Counted from the stretch's first letter, positions 1 to 8,173 are shown. The stretch: 27,540 nt of DNA from a virus (IMGVR_UViG_3300023049_000004:1-27540), one strand, 5' to 3'. A program made the numbers and translations. Notes: generated by a model from the sequence alone, not told the origin.

Positions 1-127
1 TTGCGTCAACCGCCATGTCAGCAAGCACCTCATTGATGAGTTTTGCAGCTTTCTGAGCTTTGCGACGGTTTCGCAGGAATTTGACAGCGTCATCAGTTTC
101 ATCAGCTGACGGCTCAGTGTCTGAGTC
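1..127. repeat. Left copy of 127-bp terminal overlap
   Basis: These 127 bases are identical to bases 27414-27540. Both copies lie inside the 3' part of the prohead protease gene. A perfect overlap of exactly 127 bp is what an assembler with k = 127 leaves at the ends of a circular contig, and merging the copies restores one continuous reading frame. It is therefore read as proof of circularity or circular permutation, not as a biological terminal repeat. Confidence 0.9.
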
Positions 128-988
128 ATCGTCTGAGTCCTCTGAATCGTCGTCAGTCCCCTCACTCTCCGAACCTGCAACATCAGCGGTTTCGCTGTTC
201 TTGCTATTCTCTAAAGTTGAGAGACGACTGTCGATGCTACCGATTGCAGCGAGAATTTTCTCAGTGTCAGTCGGCTCGATTTCCTCATCACTACTTTCAA
301 TGACCTCGTCGACAGGTGCATCAGTTGTTTCAACATCAGCAGTCTCATCGTCGTTTTCATTTTCAAGTATAGCATCGTCATCGTCTTTGTCATCGTCTTG
401 ATTCACAGCAACGTCATCGCCAGTCTTGAGGTCTGCAACGAGCAAGCCTTTTGCAGCAAGCTCAGCAACATCGAGACCCGCCTCACGAATAGCGTGCACA
501 TGAGGGTTTGCAGGAATTGGCACAAAAGAGAATTCGAGCAGCTCTGATTCAGTTATCATGTTGCCCTCTCGTTCTTTTTCGATGAACCCGATTGAAGTTG
601 CAGCGACACCCATGTCGTACAGTTCACGTTGACCTTGTGCCTGAGCGTGTGATGCGAATACACCCTTTGCTCGAGTCACCATTTTGCCGTCTCGTTCCTC
701 TTTTGAGATTTCAGTACAAACACCGATTGGCAGCCCCCATGAGTTGTGCCCGAATAGCACGACAGGGTTTTTCATGAATGACTCAGTGTTGAGCCCCGAC
801 TGTCGCACGATTTCACCGTGGCGGTCGATGTCATCAGTTGAGATGACAACGTCGAAAGTCCCGTTTGTTGCAGCGAGCTTTTCGAGACCACTCACAGCAT
901 CGGTTGCACTTTTGCCAGTGATTGCCTTGAGCAGTTCACTTGCCATTTCATCAGTATATTTGATGTGATTTTGTTTTGTCTTTTCCAT
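1..988 (-). CDS. Prohead protease with acidic C-terminal extension (5' part; continues across the circle junction)
   Basis: HK97-type (S78 family) prohead maturation protease, which would cleave capsid and scaffold proteins inside the prohead. The ATG is at 988. The frame runs off base 1 and continues at 27413 to a TAA at 27400, giving 333 aa. The family core is visible: an N-terminal strand region around residues 45-65, the likely catalytic His81 in LFGHN, the likely Ser132 in AATSIGF, and the following LLEFSFVPIPANP segment at 151-162. After about residue 190 comes a roughly 100-residue Asp/Glu/Ser-rich stretch with a short helical segment (241-262) and a basic C-terminus. This resembles a fused scaffold or delta domain, which is an inference. 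It lies directly before the major capsid gene, as usual for this family. Confidence 0.9.
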   Translation of the reverse strand, partial: MEKTKQNHIKYTDEMASELLKAITGKSATDAVSGLEKLAATNGTFDVVISTDDIDRHGEIVRQSGLNTESFMKNPVVLFGHNSWGLPIGVCTEISKEERDGKMVTRAKGVFASHAQAQGQRELYDMGVAATSIGFIEKEREGNMITESELLEFSFVPIPANPHVHAIREAGLDVAELAAKGLLVADLKTGDDVAVNQDDDKDDDDAILENENDDETADVETTDAPVDEVIESSDEEIEPTDTEKILAAIGSIDSRLSTLENSKNSETADVAGSESEGTDDDSEDSDDDSDTEPSADETDDAVKFLRNRRKAQKAAKLINEVLADMAVDA

Positions 989-1044
989 ATTTTATGAATT
1001 AGTTTTGAGTAATGTTGTGAGTGGTGTGAGGTAGTAAATAGGCT

Positions 1045-1320
1045 TTATTTTTGACTGTCAGCCTTGAGCAGTTCGATGAGCTGTTCACTCGTCATCTCGG
1101 GTTTGCTTTCACCCCCGATTTTGCGAGCAACACTGTCAACCGTCCCGATACCTGCAACCGTGATGAGGTAGATTTTCACTATCTCAAGAATGCCTGCAAT
1201 ATCAGTGCCCCCGACCTGAGATTCAAGAATTGCGACAATCGCTGTGAGAGTCACAACCCAGAATCGAACCGAGCCGAAAAGAGCTTTGATTTTTGCTGTG
1301 AATGTGTTTGATGTATTCAT
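1045..1320 (-). CDS. Small two-helix membrane protein, probable holin
   Basis: The protein has 91 aa with two predicted membrane segments, at about residues 19-35 and 43-62, and a charged C-terminal tail. Size, topology and position directly after the endolysin gene fit a phage holin, which would permeabilise the inner membrane at lysis. No specific holin family is recognised. The ATG at 1320 lies only 6 nt behind a TGATATAAT box (1327-1335), so the mRNA from this promoter would be leaderless. That would allow holin expression to be timed separately from the read-through late transcript. There is no Shine-Dalgarno sequence. Confidence 0.65.
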   Translation of the reverse strand: MNTSNTFTAKIKALFGSVRFWVVTLTAIVAILESQVGGTDIAGILEIVKIYLITVAGIGTVDSVARKIGGESKPEMTSEQLIELLKADSQK

Positions 1321-1326
1321 AAATTT

Positions 1327-1335
1327 ATTATATCA
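1327..1335 (-). promoter_or_regulatory. Extended -10 promoter of the holin-like gene (leaderless)
   Basis: On the minus strand this reads TGATATAAT, followed by AAATTT and the ATG at 1320. A start site 6-7 nt behind the -10 box would fall on the ATG itself. The element AAATCAAT lies one base upstream of the box and recurs before other promoters here. No clear -35 hexamer is present, as is usual for extended -10 promoters. Confidence 0.55.
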
Positions 1336-1342
1336 GATTGAT

Positions 1343-2638
1343 TTATAAAGTTTTTGTTTTTATTCGGTACTTGAGCTCATCAATCATGTCGATTGTTGCA
1401 ACCCCTGCAAGCGGTCGAGCAGGCTCAACCACAACAGGCGGTGTCATCAAGTCTCGAGCCCATGTGTCACCGAGCAGTTTGCCGTAGCAAGATTTTGCTG
1501 AGTAGTCTCGATGCGGGTGAATCTCAGATGCAGCGATATTGTATTGCTGCATGATTCGTTCCATGAGGTGAGCGAGTGATTTTGTTTGAGCCTCAGTCGG
1601 TAGTGTTGCGTCAAAGTTACCTGAGAGACAGATGCCGATTGAGCTGCGATTCTGACCGATAGTGTGAGCACCCTCAGTTCGCTCATCACGACCTGCGACA
1701 ACCTTGCCGTCTTTTTCAATCACCCAGTGATACCCGATGTCAGACCACCCGAGACCGTTCACATGCCAGTTCTTGATGATTGCAGCAGTGTGGTGTGATG
1801 TGTCCTCAAGTGGGTTTTTGTCAGTGCCCCCAGTGTGATGCACGATGATTCGAGCAGGCACGTTTGTGACAGCGACAGGTGTCTCAACGACAGGCGGTTT
1901 CGGTGCAATGTTCTTTTCGTATTGAGCGATGATTGCCTCTGACCGTGTGAATGATGTGAACATTGACCACCCGTCATGCTCAGTCACTGATGCGAGTGTT
2001 CGCTGATAATTGCCGTCTTTTGTGAATGGTTTGCTGTTTTTGTAGTATTCAACAACCTTGCCGTCGACGATTGTGCTGTCCATGTGGTCGACAACCTCGC
2101 TCAGACCGCCTCGCTGACACCTTTTGACTATTGCGTGCATCATCTCGTGAATCACTGAGTCTCGAGCCTTTTCCAGCCCCTCAGACGGTCGATTGTTCAC
2201 CTCGAGCTCAGTGTATTCAGTATCAAGATAGAATTCATTGAAAAATGACCATGATGTCACATACCCCTTGCCTTTTCCTCGCCCTCTTGAGTCGTACAAT
2301 GAACCCCACAAGTCAGATTTCTCAGCATCATACGCAAACAGCACCATGTGAAACTGACCGAGGTCATGCAAAGTGTTGAGGGGTATCGCTTGACGAGCAA
2401 TATCTTTGCCGTTCTCAGTACCGAATGCAGGATTGTCACCCCCTTTTCGCTTGAATGCTTTGAGCCTGACTTGTTCATTCGTCACTGAATTGATTGCTGT
2501 GATTTCGAGCTCAGTGTCAGCGAGCTTTTCGATGTTTTTGTCCCACAGCTCTTGCACATATTCCTCAATTTCCTTTCGCCAGTCGTCACGCACCTGATGC
2601 CATACGATGCCGAGCCTGAATGTTTTTTTGTTTGCCAT
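1343..2638 (-). CDS. Endolysin: HExxH metallopeptidase-like domain plus N-acetylmuramoyl-L-alanine amidase
   Basis: The protein has 431 aa from the ATG at 2638; a further in-frame ATG upstream at 2722 overlaps the preceding gene and is less likely. Residues about 262-395 form an Amidase_2/PGRP domain. It has a His-His pair at 267-268, and HPHRD with His376 followed eight residues later by Cys384, matching the T7-lysozyme zinc ligands. Residues 1-235 are a separate domain with a zincin HExxH motif (HEMMH, 164-168) and possible further ligands at His185 or Asp187. This suggests a second peptidoglycan or protein cleavage activity, but that is inferred from the motif only. A Pro/Val-rich linker (245-261) joins the domains. 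It is expected to degrade host peptidoglycan at lysis, unless it is carried in the virion. The location between portal and protease genes is unusual. Confidence 0.85.
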   Translation of the reverse strand: MANKKTFRLGIVWHQVRDDWRKEIEEYVQELWDKNIEKLADTELEITAINSVTNEQVRLKAFKRKGGDNPAFGTENGKDIARQAIPLNTLHDLGQFHMVLFAYDAEKSDLWGSLYDSRGRGKGKGYVTSWSFFNEFYLDTEYTELEVNNRPSEGLEKARDSVIHEMMHAIVKRCQRGGLSEVVDHMDSTIVDGKVVEYYKNSKPFTKDGNYQRTLASVTEHDGWSMFTSFTRSEAIIAQYEKNIAPKPPVVETPVAVTNVPARIIVHHTGGTDKNPLEDTSHHTAAIIKNWHVNGLGWSDIGYHWVIEKDGKVVAGRDERTEGAHTIGQNRSSIGICLSGNFDATLPTEAQTKSLAHLMERIMQQYNIAASEIHPHRDYSAKSCYGKLLGDTWARDLMTPPVVVEPARPLAGVATIDMIDELKYRIKTKTL

Positions 2639-2645
2639 AGTGAAT

Positions 2646-2804
2646 TTATTTATATTTTGTATAAGACTGACAATCTCTGAGCAGTGAAAGCGTACCGAGA
2701 CATGACGAGTGAACATCGTCACTCAATCGGGTTGCCATGAATGCAGATGCTGTGAAAACTATTGCAGCAACGATGATGAATGTGATGACTGATTTCATGG
2801 TCAT
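2646..2804 (-). CDS. Small protein with N-terminal hydrophobic segment, unknown
   Basis: The protein has 52 aa. The ATG at 2804 overlaps the TGA of the preceding gene as ATGA, and the stop is 7 nt before the endolysin start, so the frame fills its gap exactly. Residues 4-23 form a strong hydrophobic helix that could be a signal peptide or membrane anchor, followed by a short polar tail with Cys35 and Cys45. No family is recognised. Its place directly before an endolysin and after two other membrane proteins suggests a role in lysis or envelope modification, for example a spanin-like or accessory holin peptide. That is inference only. Confidence 0.65.
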   Translation of the reverse strand: MTMKSVITFIIVAAIVFTASAFMATRLSDDVHSSCLGTLSLLRDCQSYTKYK

Positions 2805-3406
2805 TGTGTTATCTCAACCGACTCGGGTGAGGTGATATTGATTTCAATCACTTGAGTTGTCGGCAAAATAGTGAATGAGTTTGAGCGTTTTGTGACAATA
2901 TCAGTTCGGTCTTTTGTTGTGTCGAATTCAAAAACCCATGTCCAGTAATACGATTCACCCACCTCAAGTGATTCGAGAACACTTTGAGGCACTCTCGGGA
3001 ATTGTTCGGTCACACCTGTCACGGGGTTGATGCGGTCAATTTGTTCTGACCAGTCACGAACGAATGAAACGTTGTTGTCCTCTTGCACCTCAAAAAGAAT
3101 CGGTACTTGATTTTTTTGAGTAGCAAAGAAAAATGTTTCTGAGGTGTCGCCCTCTCGAGTGAGTCTCAGCTCTTGAAAGGTTTGACCGAATAAGTCTTTG
3201 CGAACCTTTCGAGTCAGTGAGATATTTTGCGACCATGTGCCGTGTTGCATATCACCAACCTCGAGCTGCTGTACATCAACAAAGTATTCAACGGGGGCAA
3301 ATTCCTCAATCAGTGTGGTGAAAAATAGCGGTACTATGATGAACACTGAGGCAAAGAATGCCATGTTGATGAGTCGGTGTCGTTTTGTGAGTTTGTTTTT
3401 TTGCAT
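2801..3406 (-). CDS. Membrane-anchored protein of unknown function
   Basis: The protein has 201 aa from the ATG at 3406, one base behind the previous stop. The longer upstream extension of the frame overlaps the preceding gene and is rejected. A basic N-terminus (residues 1-13) is followed by one membrane helix at about 14-35. The rest looks like a mostly beta-stranded, acidic extracytoplasmic domain rich in Val, Thr, Phe and Glu. The family is unknown. A single-pass protein with a large outer domain inside the lysis-like cluster could act in envelope interaction, superinfection control or lysis; the sequence does not decide. Confidence 0.75.
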   Translation of the reverse strand: MQKNKLTKRHRLINMAFFASVFIIVPLFFTTLIEEFAPVEYFVDVQQLEVGDMQHGTWSQNISLTRKVRKDLFGQTFQELRLTREGDTSETFFFATQKNQVPILFEVQEDNNVSFVRDWSEQIDRINPVTGVTEQFPRVPQSVLESLEVGESYYWTWVFEFDTTKDRTDIVTKRSNSFTILPTTQVIEINITSPESVEITQ

Positions 3407-3407
3407 A

Positions 3408-3692
3408 TTATTTTCGCAATCCTTTGATAAGGTCAGCAGGATTTTTGTCATAAAAGAAACCGACAATCGCCCCGAATATACCGTGAATTGCAAACGGTGT
3501 CTGATAATCAGCCGACCCGATGTCATAGAGCACTGAGAGAACCCACACAATCAAAACAACGAACGAGATGATTGTTCGCTCGCTGCCCTCAAATTTTTCA
3601 TTTTTGATGATGTGCCTGAACCCGTACCCGAGCACGAACCCGACGATGAGACCTGCTGCGAATATCAATAATGGTGTGGTGAATAATTGCAT
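3408..3692 (-). CDS. Three-helix small membrane protein, possible holin
   Basis: The protein has 94 aa with three predicted membrane segments, near residues 6-24, 41-60 and 66-82, and a basic C-terminus. This is the size and topology of a class I holin or a holin regulator. The ATG at 3692 follows the previous stop by two bases. Together with the two-helix protein at 1045-1320 the phage has two holin candidates flanking the endolysin gene. One may be an antiholin or serve another membrane role. Confidence 0.6.
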   Translation of the reverse strand: MQLFTTPLLIFAAGLIVGFVLGYGFRHIIKNEKFEGSERTIISFVVLIVWVLSVLYDIGSADYQTPFAIHGIFGAIVGFFYDKNPADLIKGLRK

Positions 3693-3694
3693 GA

Positions 3695-3967
3695 TTATTT
3701 TTCTTTTATAGTATCAATGAGCTCTCGAATCGACGAGTCGATGCTCTTGAGATGGTAGTGAGTTTTTCGTGCAATCGCACTTTCGTTTTCTCTTGACTGC
3801 GTGCTTTGCTCAACAAGTGACTCATTCAATTTGTCAGTCACCTTTTTGCCTCGTATTGTTTCAAGACGTGCCATCACAGCTGTCTTGAGTATACTTGATG
3901 CCTCTTTGCTCAATCTCTTGTTGTTCACAATGAGCCTGATGCTTTGTTGTGCCTCATTAGTTTTCAT
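3695..3967 (-). CDS. Small helical protein behind the portal gene, unknown
   Basis: The protein has 90 aa from the ATG at 3967; an alternative ATG two codons upstream (3973) is equally possible. The start overlaps the portal-MuF stop by 11 nt, which implies translational coupling. The sequence is polar, charged and predicted mostly helical, without Cys clusters or membrane segments. No family is recognised. A head-assembly helper or a regulator of the following membrane genes are both possible. Confidence 0.65.
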   Translation of the reverse strand: MKTNEAQQSIRLIVNNKRLSKEASSILKTAVMARLETIRGKKVTDKLNESLVEQSTQSRENESAIARKTHYHLKSIDSSIRELIDTIKEK

Positions 3968-6152
3968 AGTCATTTTTCTCAAGTGTTTCAAGCATCTCGC
4001 TGAGGAATTTTTCCTCACTCTCGACCTCTTTTTCACTGACCTCAGTTTGTGATTTCCCGTAGTCAATTTCGCCCGCAACGATAGTGCATCGGCAACGTGG
4101 GTGCAGCGGTGCCCACGGCATATCGAGGAATGCTGATGCTGACGGTGACCCGCCTGCAATGTGCTCACCCTCTTTGTAGAATGTTGCCTCAACACTCACC
4201 TCTTTTGCGTGTAGTGGTGCACACATCGGACACACTCGCTCATCTTGAGCTGTGTACCATTTCTTTGTCTTGACCACACCTGACTGCACGAATGCGTCAT
4301 TTGTTGCCTGATTGCTGATGTCGAACGTCGTTGTCTTTGCCATAAGCTCAGCACGAACCTTGTCGGTGTAGTCGTACACCTCATTGATTCGCTTTTCGAT
4401 TTCTTTGACGTTTTCACCTGCATCAATACCCTCTTTGATTGTGTCTTTGAGAGCTGCGATTGTGGTTTCGGTGTAGCTACCTGATGCAGCACCGACGTAC
4501 TTGCTGAATCGTTCTTGAGTGGCAGCAGCATTCACATCAAATTTCACCATTGGATTGACAGCCATGATTGCAGCATCACCCTCACGTTGCAGCAAGTCAG
4601 TGAGAGCAGGTGACATGAGTTCGATTGTGAGAGCCATTTCGTCGGCTTTACTGAGTACATTGAGAGCTTTCTTTGTTTCGATACCTTTGCCCTCTTTGAT
4701 GTTCTCTCGTGCCCATTTTCGAGCCCTGCGAGCTTGCTGAGCATTGAAGTCAATCAAGTCTTGAGTGAGTTGCTCGTGCACCGCCTCAGTTCGATTCACT
4801 TTCTTTGTCCACGACTTGTGATGCTCTTTGTCCTCATCATCAGTGAATGATTTTTGACTGATGACAGCCACATCTTTGACGAGAGCTGCAATTTCATCAG
4901 CGGTGTCATTTTTTGTTGCCACTGAGTGACGCTTGATTCGCTTTTTCTTGTTGATTGCCTTTGAGGGTGTCCCGAATGGTGCGAACGTCTGAGGTTGAGG
5001 AATGATGTCACCACCGTCAACAGGTGAGAGACCGTCACGCTCACGAGCCTCGTTGAGTGTCATGTATGCCTGATTTGCGACACCAGCCTTGATTGATTCA
5101 AGCTCATGAGTCTTGTCAGCAGGTACGATTGAATCAAAGTCGAGATACAAGAGCCCTGTGGTGTCGAGGTCTTTGATGACAGTGTTGTTCAACCACTCAA
5201 CGAATCGTCTCATTTTCGGCTCAAGTGTGAAAAATGCGAATGAGTAGTTTTTTGCCTCAGCATCGGCTCGAGACATTCCTGACTCAGTGATTCCGAGAAT
5301 TGATTTCGGTACACCGAATGCAGCAAGAATCTTGTCACGATACCGATTGTCGAGCTCACTGAATTGCATGTCACGCATCGACTGACCGCCCTTGTTGAGC
5401 TTTGTACCATTCGGCAAGATTGCAGCGTTGTGAGCATTGCTCATGCCTCGGTGTTTCATTTCCCACCCTTTGCGAATGAGCTCGATTTCCTCTCGGGTTG
5501 TTGCTTGAGTCTCAAGCACGTCACCCACCTCACCGCCATTCTCGAAAAAGTTTCGATTGAATTCAGTTGCGAATTTTTCAACATCAATCCAGTCAGCAAT
5601 CTTTGCAGCAGTTCCGACACCGACAAAAGGGTTGTCGAGATTCGGGTATCGGTAGTGATAAATTTCCTCAGCAGGTACGTTGATTTTGCCCCCTGTGTTT
5701 GTTTTGATTTCGTACCCTGAAACAGAAAGACCGTCATCAGCGATTTTCACTGTGACGTTTTGAGGCGGTACGGGAATGAGTTGCTTGTCGACCTTTCGCC
5801 AGTAAGCGTTGCCGACTAGCTCTGAGTGACCGTGTGTGTGATACATGAGCTCACGACCGTCGAGAAAAGAGTTCGGCTCACTGAGCAGGTCGAGAATCGG
5901 GTGTGAGAATAGCTGCTCATCAGCTTTGTCATCAGCAGTTTGTCGCATGAGCTTGAGCTCAATGCCTGACAACGATGATGAGATTGTGTCGACACAAACA
6001 AAGACCCAGTTTTTGTTTGCCTGCATGAGTGTGGCAACATTTGAATCAGCTCGACCGAGACTGAAAGGTGTCCACGTTTGATTATTGAAAATATCGCCCG
6101 CTGATTTGACTGTGGTTGAGACAGCTGATTTGATTTTTGTGAAAATTGACAT
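3957..6152 (-). CDS. Portal protein fused to a MuF-like head morphogenesis domain
   Basis: The protein has 731 aa. Residues about 1-395 match a phage portal protein of the HK97 type: an early VFVCVDTIS helix, an FGVPKSILGI segment near residue 290, and the acidic ending YLDFDS. The portal forms the ring at the capsid vertex through which DNA is packaged. After a charged linker, residues about 450-700 carry a MuF-type (SPP1 gp7) domain ending in the paired Cys/His pattern CPMCAPLH and PLHPRCRC. MuF proteins associate with the portal and can be injected. The two are usually separate genes or, in some phages, fused as here. The gene follows the large terminase and has its own -10 box at 6173-6181. 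The acidic tail after residue 700 is probably disordered. Confidence 0.92.
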   Translation of the reverse strand: MSIFTKIKSAVSTTVKSAGDIFNNQTWTPFSLGRADSNVATLMQANKNWVFVCVDTISSSLSGIELKLMRQTADDKADEQLFSHPILDLLSEPNSFLDGRELMYHTHGHSELVGNAYWRKVDKQLIPVPPQNVTVKIADDGLSVSGYEIKTNTGGKINVPAEEIYHYRYPNLDNPFVGVGTAAKIADWIDVEKFATEFNRNFFENGGEVGDVLETQATTREEIELIRKGWEMKHRGMSNAHNAAILPNGTKLNKGGQSMRDMQFSELDNRYRDKILAAFGVPKSILGITESGMSRADAEAKNYSFAFFTLEPKMRRFVEWLNNTVIKDLDTTGLLYLDFDSIVPADKTHELESIKAGVANQAYMTLNEARERDGLSPVDGGDIIPQPQTFAPFGTPSKAINKKKRIKRHSVATKNDTADEIAALVKDVAVISQKSFTDDEDKEHHKSWTKKVNRTEAVHEQLTQDLIDFNAQQARRARKWARENIKEGKGIETKKALNVLSKADEMALTIELMSPALTDLLQREGDAAIMAVNPMVKFDVNAAATQERFSKYVGAASGSYTETTIAALKDTIKEGIDAGENVKEIEKRINEVYDYTDKVRAELMAKTTTFDISNQATNDAFVQSGVVKTKKWYTAQDERVCPMCAPLHAKEVSVEATFYKEGEHIAGGSPSASAFLDMPWAPLHPRCRCTIVAGEIDYGKSQTEVSEKEVESEEKFLSEMLETLEKNDYEN

Positions 6153-6172
6153 ATTGTTTTTTTGCTAAAATT

Positions 6173-6181
6173 ATTATAACA
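6173..6181 (-). promoter_or_regulatory. Extended -10 box before the portal gene
   Basis: The minus strand reads TGTTATAAT, with 20 nt to the portal ATG at 6152. It lies in the 32-bp gap behind the large terminase stop. This would give a short A/T-rich leader of about 13 nt without a Shine-Dalgarno sequence. No obvious -35 box. Confidence 0.45.
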
Positions 6182-6184
6182 GAC

Positions 6185-7558
6185 TCATATCCACATCGGT
6201 GCAAGGATTCCCCCCTCAGTGGGTTTTTGAAACGTCAGTGCGAGAGCATCACCGACGTTCGGTGATTTCACACCACGTTTCGCCATATCGTCCTTGCTCT
6301 CGAGTTGTACCTGACCTTTCGAGGTCAATTTGTATTTCGGTGCTGCGAGTTCATACCAGTCAGTGTGTTGCTCAAGTATCGCATCTTTGAGCCATTCACG
6401 CATCGCTTGCCACCCCTCAGCTCTCAGATTCAAGAATTGTTCTTTGTCTTGAGCATTCACTGCGACGTTCACCCCCTCGACACGGTCACTCACAGCAGGT
6501 TGCTCTCTCAGTCGGTCAAACGTACCTGCACCGAGACCGATGATGTCGATTCTCAATCGTGCATTCGGGTACTCTTTGAGGTACTTGATTGATTTACCTG
6601 CGAGCACCATTGTGTCAGTTTTCTCAATCGTCTCGAGCACCTTTGCTTTGTTGCCTTTGCGATAAATGAAAGCAGCAACATCGTGACCCTTTCGACTCGG
6701 GTCAAGACCGATGAATTCGTCCTCGCCATATTCCTCACGCTCAGCCTCAATCGCATTCTCAACGAGGTCGAATGAGATGAGTGTGTCAGTGTCCTTTTTC
6801 GGGAATTCACCGAGCACACGCACACGGTACACGTCTGAGTCCTCACCGTATTTTGTTTTCACGTCCTCAATCCAGTTAGTCGTCACAAGACCATGAATCA
6901 CTGTCTCACCTGCAATCACGTTCGGTGTGTCGAATGCACTGATGTGAATCTTGTTGTATAGCGGTGATGAGAATGAATCAAAAAAGTCACCTGACGGCTT
7001 TGTCGGGTTGCCGATTTCAACGAGCCGAGAGCCCTCACTGATGAGACCCCCCTCAATAGCCTCTTTGACATGACGACCGACACCCGACGACTCATCAATC
7101 ACAAAAAGAATGTTCGGTGAGTGCCACCCCTGCATTGATTCCATTCCTGAGTCACCGTCTTTTGTTGCCACCCCGATTGCATACCAGTCATCAGCAAATT
7201 CGAGCTCAGTCTGTTTGACATAGCCACCGAGATTGACCTTTGCGTGAGCATGAGAGCGTTTGATGTTTTTCCACAGTTGGTTTTTTACCTGCTTGAAAGT
7301 GGGTGCAGTTGTCACCACAATGCACGGTGCATACGCATAGAGATACCACAGCACAGCATCGCCCATGACTTTTGTTTTGCCCGCTGAGTTACAAGAGCGA
7401 ACCGTTGTGCGTTTGTGGTCACGAATACTCTCAACAATCTCGAGCTGCTTTTCCCACAACGAAACACCGAGAGTCTTTTCAAAAAAGAGATTCGGGTCTC
7501 GTCTGATGTTTTCTTGATACTCAGTGCCGAGTGATTTTTTATCTTGTGTGCTTTGCAT
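6185..7558 (-). CDS. terL: Terminase large subunit
   Basis: The protein has 457 aa from the ATG at 7558, overlapping the small subunit by 20 nt. It is the packaging motor ATPase and nuclease acting at the portal. The ATPase domain shows a Walker A-like motif (RSCNSAGKT, 54-62) and Walker B with catalytic Glu (ILFVIDE, 150-156). The C-terminal RNase H-like nuclease shows FIGLDPSRKG with Asp286, a second acidic strand RIDIIG (Asp338) and NVGDALAL with Asp437. Length and motif order are typical of intact terminases. An upstream ATG in frame lies inside the small subunit gene and is not preferred. Confidence 0.95.
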   Translation of the reverse strand: MQSTQDKKSLGTEYQENIRRDPNLFFEKTLGVSLWEKQLEIVESIRDHKRTTVRSCNSAGKTKVMGDAVLWYLYAYAPCIVVTTAPTFKQVKNQLWKNIKRSHAHAKVNLGGYVKQTELEFADDWYAIGVATKDGDSGMESMQGWHSPNILFVIDESSGVGRHVKEAIEGGLISEGSRLVEIGNPTKPSGDFFDSFSSPLYNKIHISAFDTPNVIAGETVIHGLVTTNWIEDVKTKYGEDSDVYRVRVLGEFPKKDTDTLISFDLVENAIEAEREEYGEDEFIGLDPSRKGHDVAAFIYRKGNKAKVLETIEKTDTMVLAGKSIKYLKEYPNARLRIDIIGLGAGTFDRLREQPAVSDRVEGVNVAVNAQDKEQFLNLRAEGWQAMREWLKDAILEQHTDWYELAAPKYKLTSKGQVQLESKDDMAKRGVKSPNVGDALALTFQKPTEGGILAPMWI

Positions 7559-8132
7559 TTTTTTCAATTTCTTTTCGCATCTTGATTCCTGTCGACTGAG
7601 CAATCATGTCAGCGAGTGAATCTTGAGCCCCATGATTCACGTTGATGTCCTCTGACCACGATTCGACCACTTGCAGCCATAGCTTTTGAGCGAACACACC
7701 GCCACGGGTTGCCCCCTTGAATATCGAGTGCATCACAGCAGGTGTGAGTGACCGCCATGTGTCAGATTGCATGTCGAATTTCATCATCTTGATGTGACGG
7801 TCGATTGATGAGGTTGAGAGTCCTGTTTCCTCAGCAAGTTCAACAGCAGTCGGCTTTCGCTTTTTCTTTTTGAGTAGTTTGATGAAAGCATCTTGAATGA
7901 GCACCTGATTGAATTCCCAGTCTCGACGTTTTGAATCAGCTGCACTTTTGTCAAAAGACGGCTTTGCCTCACTTTGCCTCACATCAACACTCTTGCCCTT
8001 GCTTGCACTCTTTGTTGATTTCGCCCCTTTTTTCGCTTGAATAGGTTTTGATGCAGCACGTTGAGCCCCACCTGATTTTGATTCGGGTGTCTTTTTCCGT
8101 GTCGCTTTCTTTTTTCCTTTGTTGGTTGCCAT
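7539..8132 (-). CDS. Terminase small subunit-like DNA-binding protein
   Basis: The protein has 197 aa. A Lys/Ser-rich, probably disordered N-terminus (1-65) is followed by a helix-turn-helix around residues 93-116 (PTAVELAEETGLSTSSIDRH) and a helical C-terminal region. Position immediately before, and overlapping, the large terminase, together with a DNA-binding HTH, fits the small terminase subunit that recognises the packaging site. No strong family signature is seen, so a late-gene regulator is an alternative. It is the first gene of the late block, behind a terminator (8174-8205) and a TGATATACT box (8144-8152). Confidence 0.7.
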   Translation of the reverse strand: MATNKGKKKATRKKTPESKSGGAQRAASKPIQAKKGAKSTKSASKGKSVDVRQSEAKPSFDKSAADSKRRDWEFNQVLIQDAFIKLLKKKKRKPTAVELAEETGLSTSSIDRHIKMMKFDMQSDTWRSLTPAVMHSIFKGATRGGVFAQKLWLQVVESWSEDINVNHGAQDSLADMIAQSTGIKMRKEIEKNAKHTR

Positions 8133-8143
8133 ATAGTGCCTTT

Positions 8144-8152
8144 AGTATATCA
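8144..8152 (-). promoter_or_regulatory. Extended -10 promoter of the late operon
   Basis: The minus strand reads TGATATACT, 11 nt upstream of the ATG at 8132, predicting a leader of only a few bases. It lies just behind the intrinsic terminator at 8174-8205, so it is well placed to start the terminase-head-tail transcript independently of early transcription. Confidence 0.5.
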
Positions 8153-8173
8153 GACCACAACAATGCGAACAGT

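Noticed and set aside
1-127. Biological direct terminal repeats
   Set aside because: Length equals a common assembler k-mer and the copies lie inside one coding frame; circular overlap is simpler.
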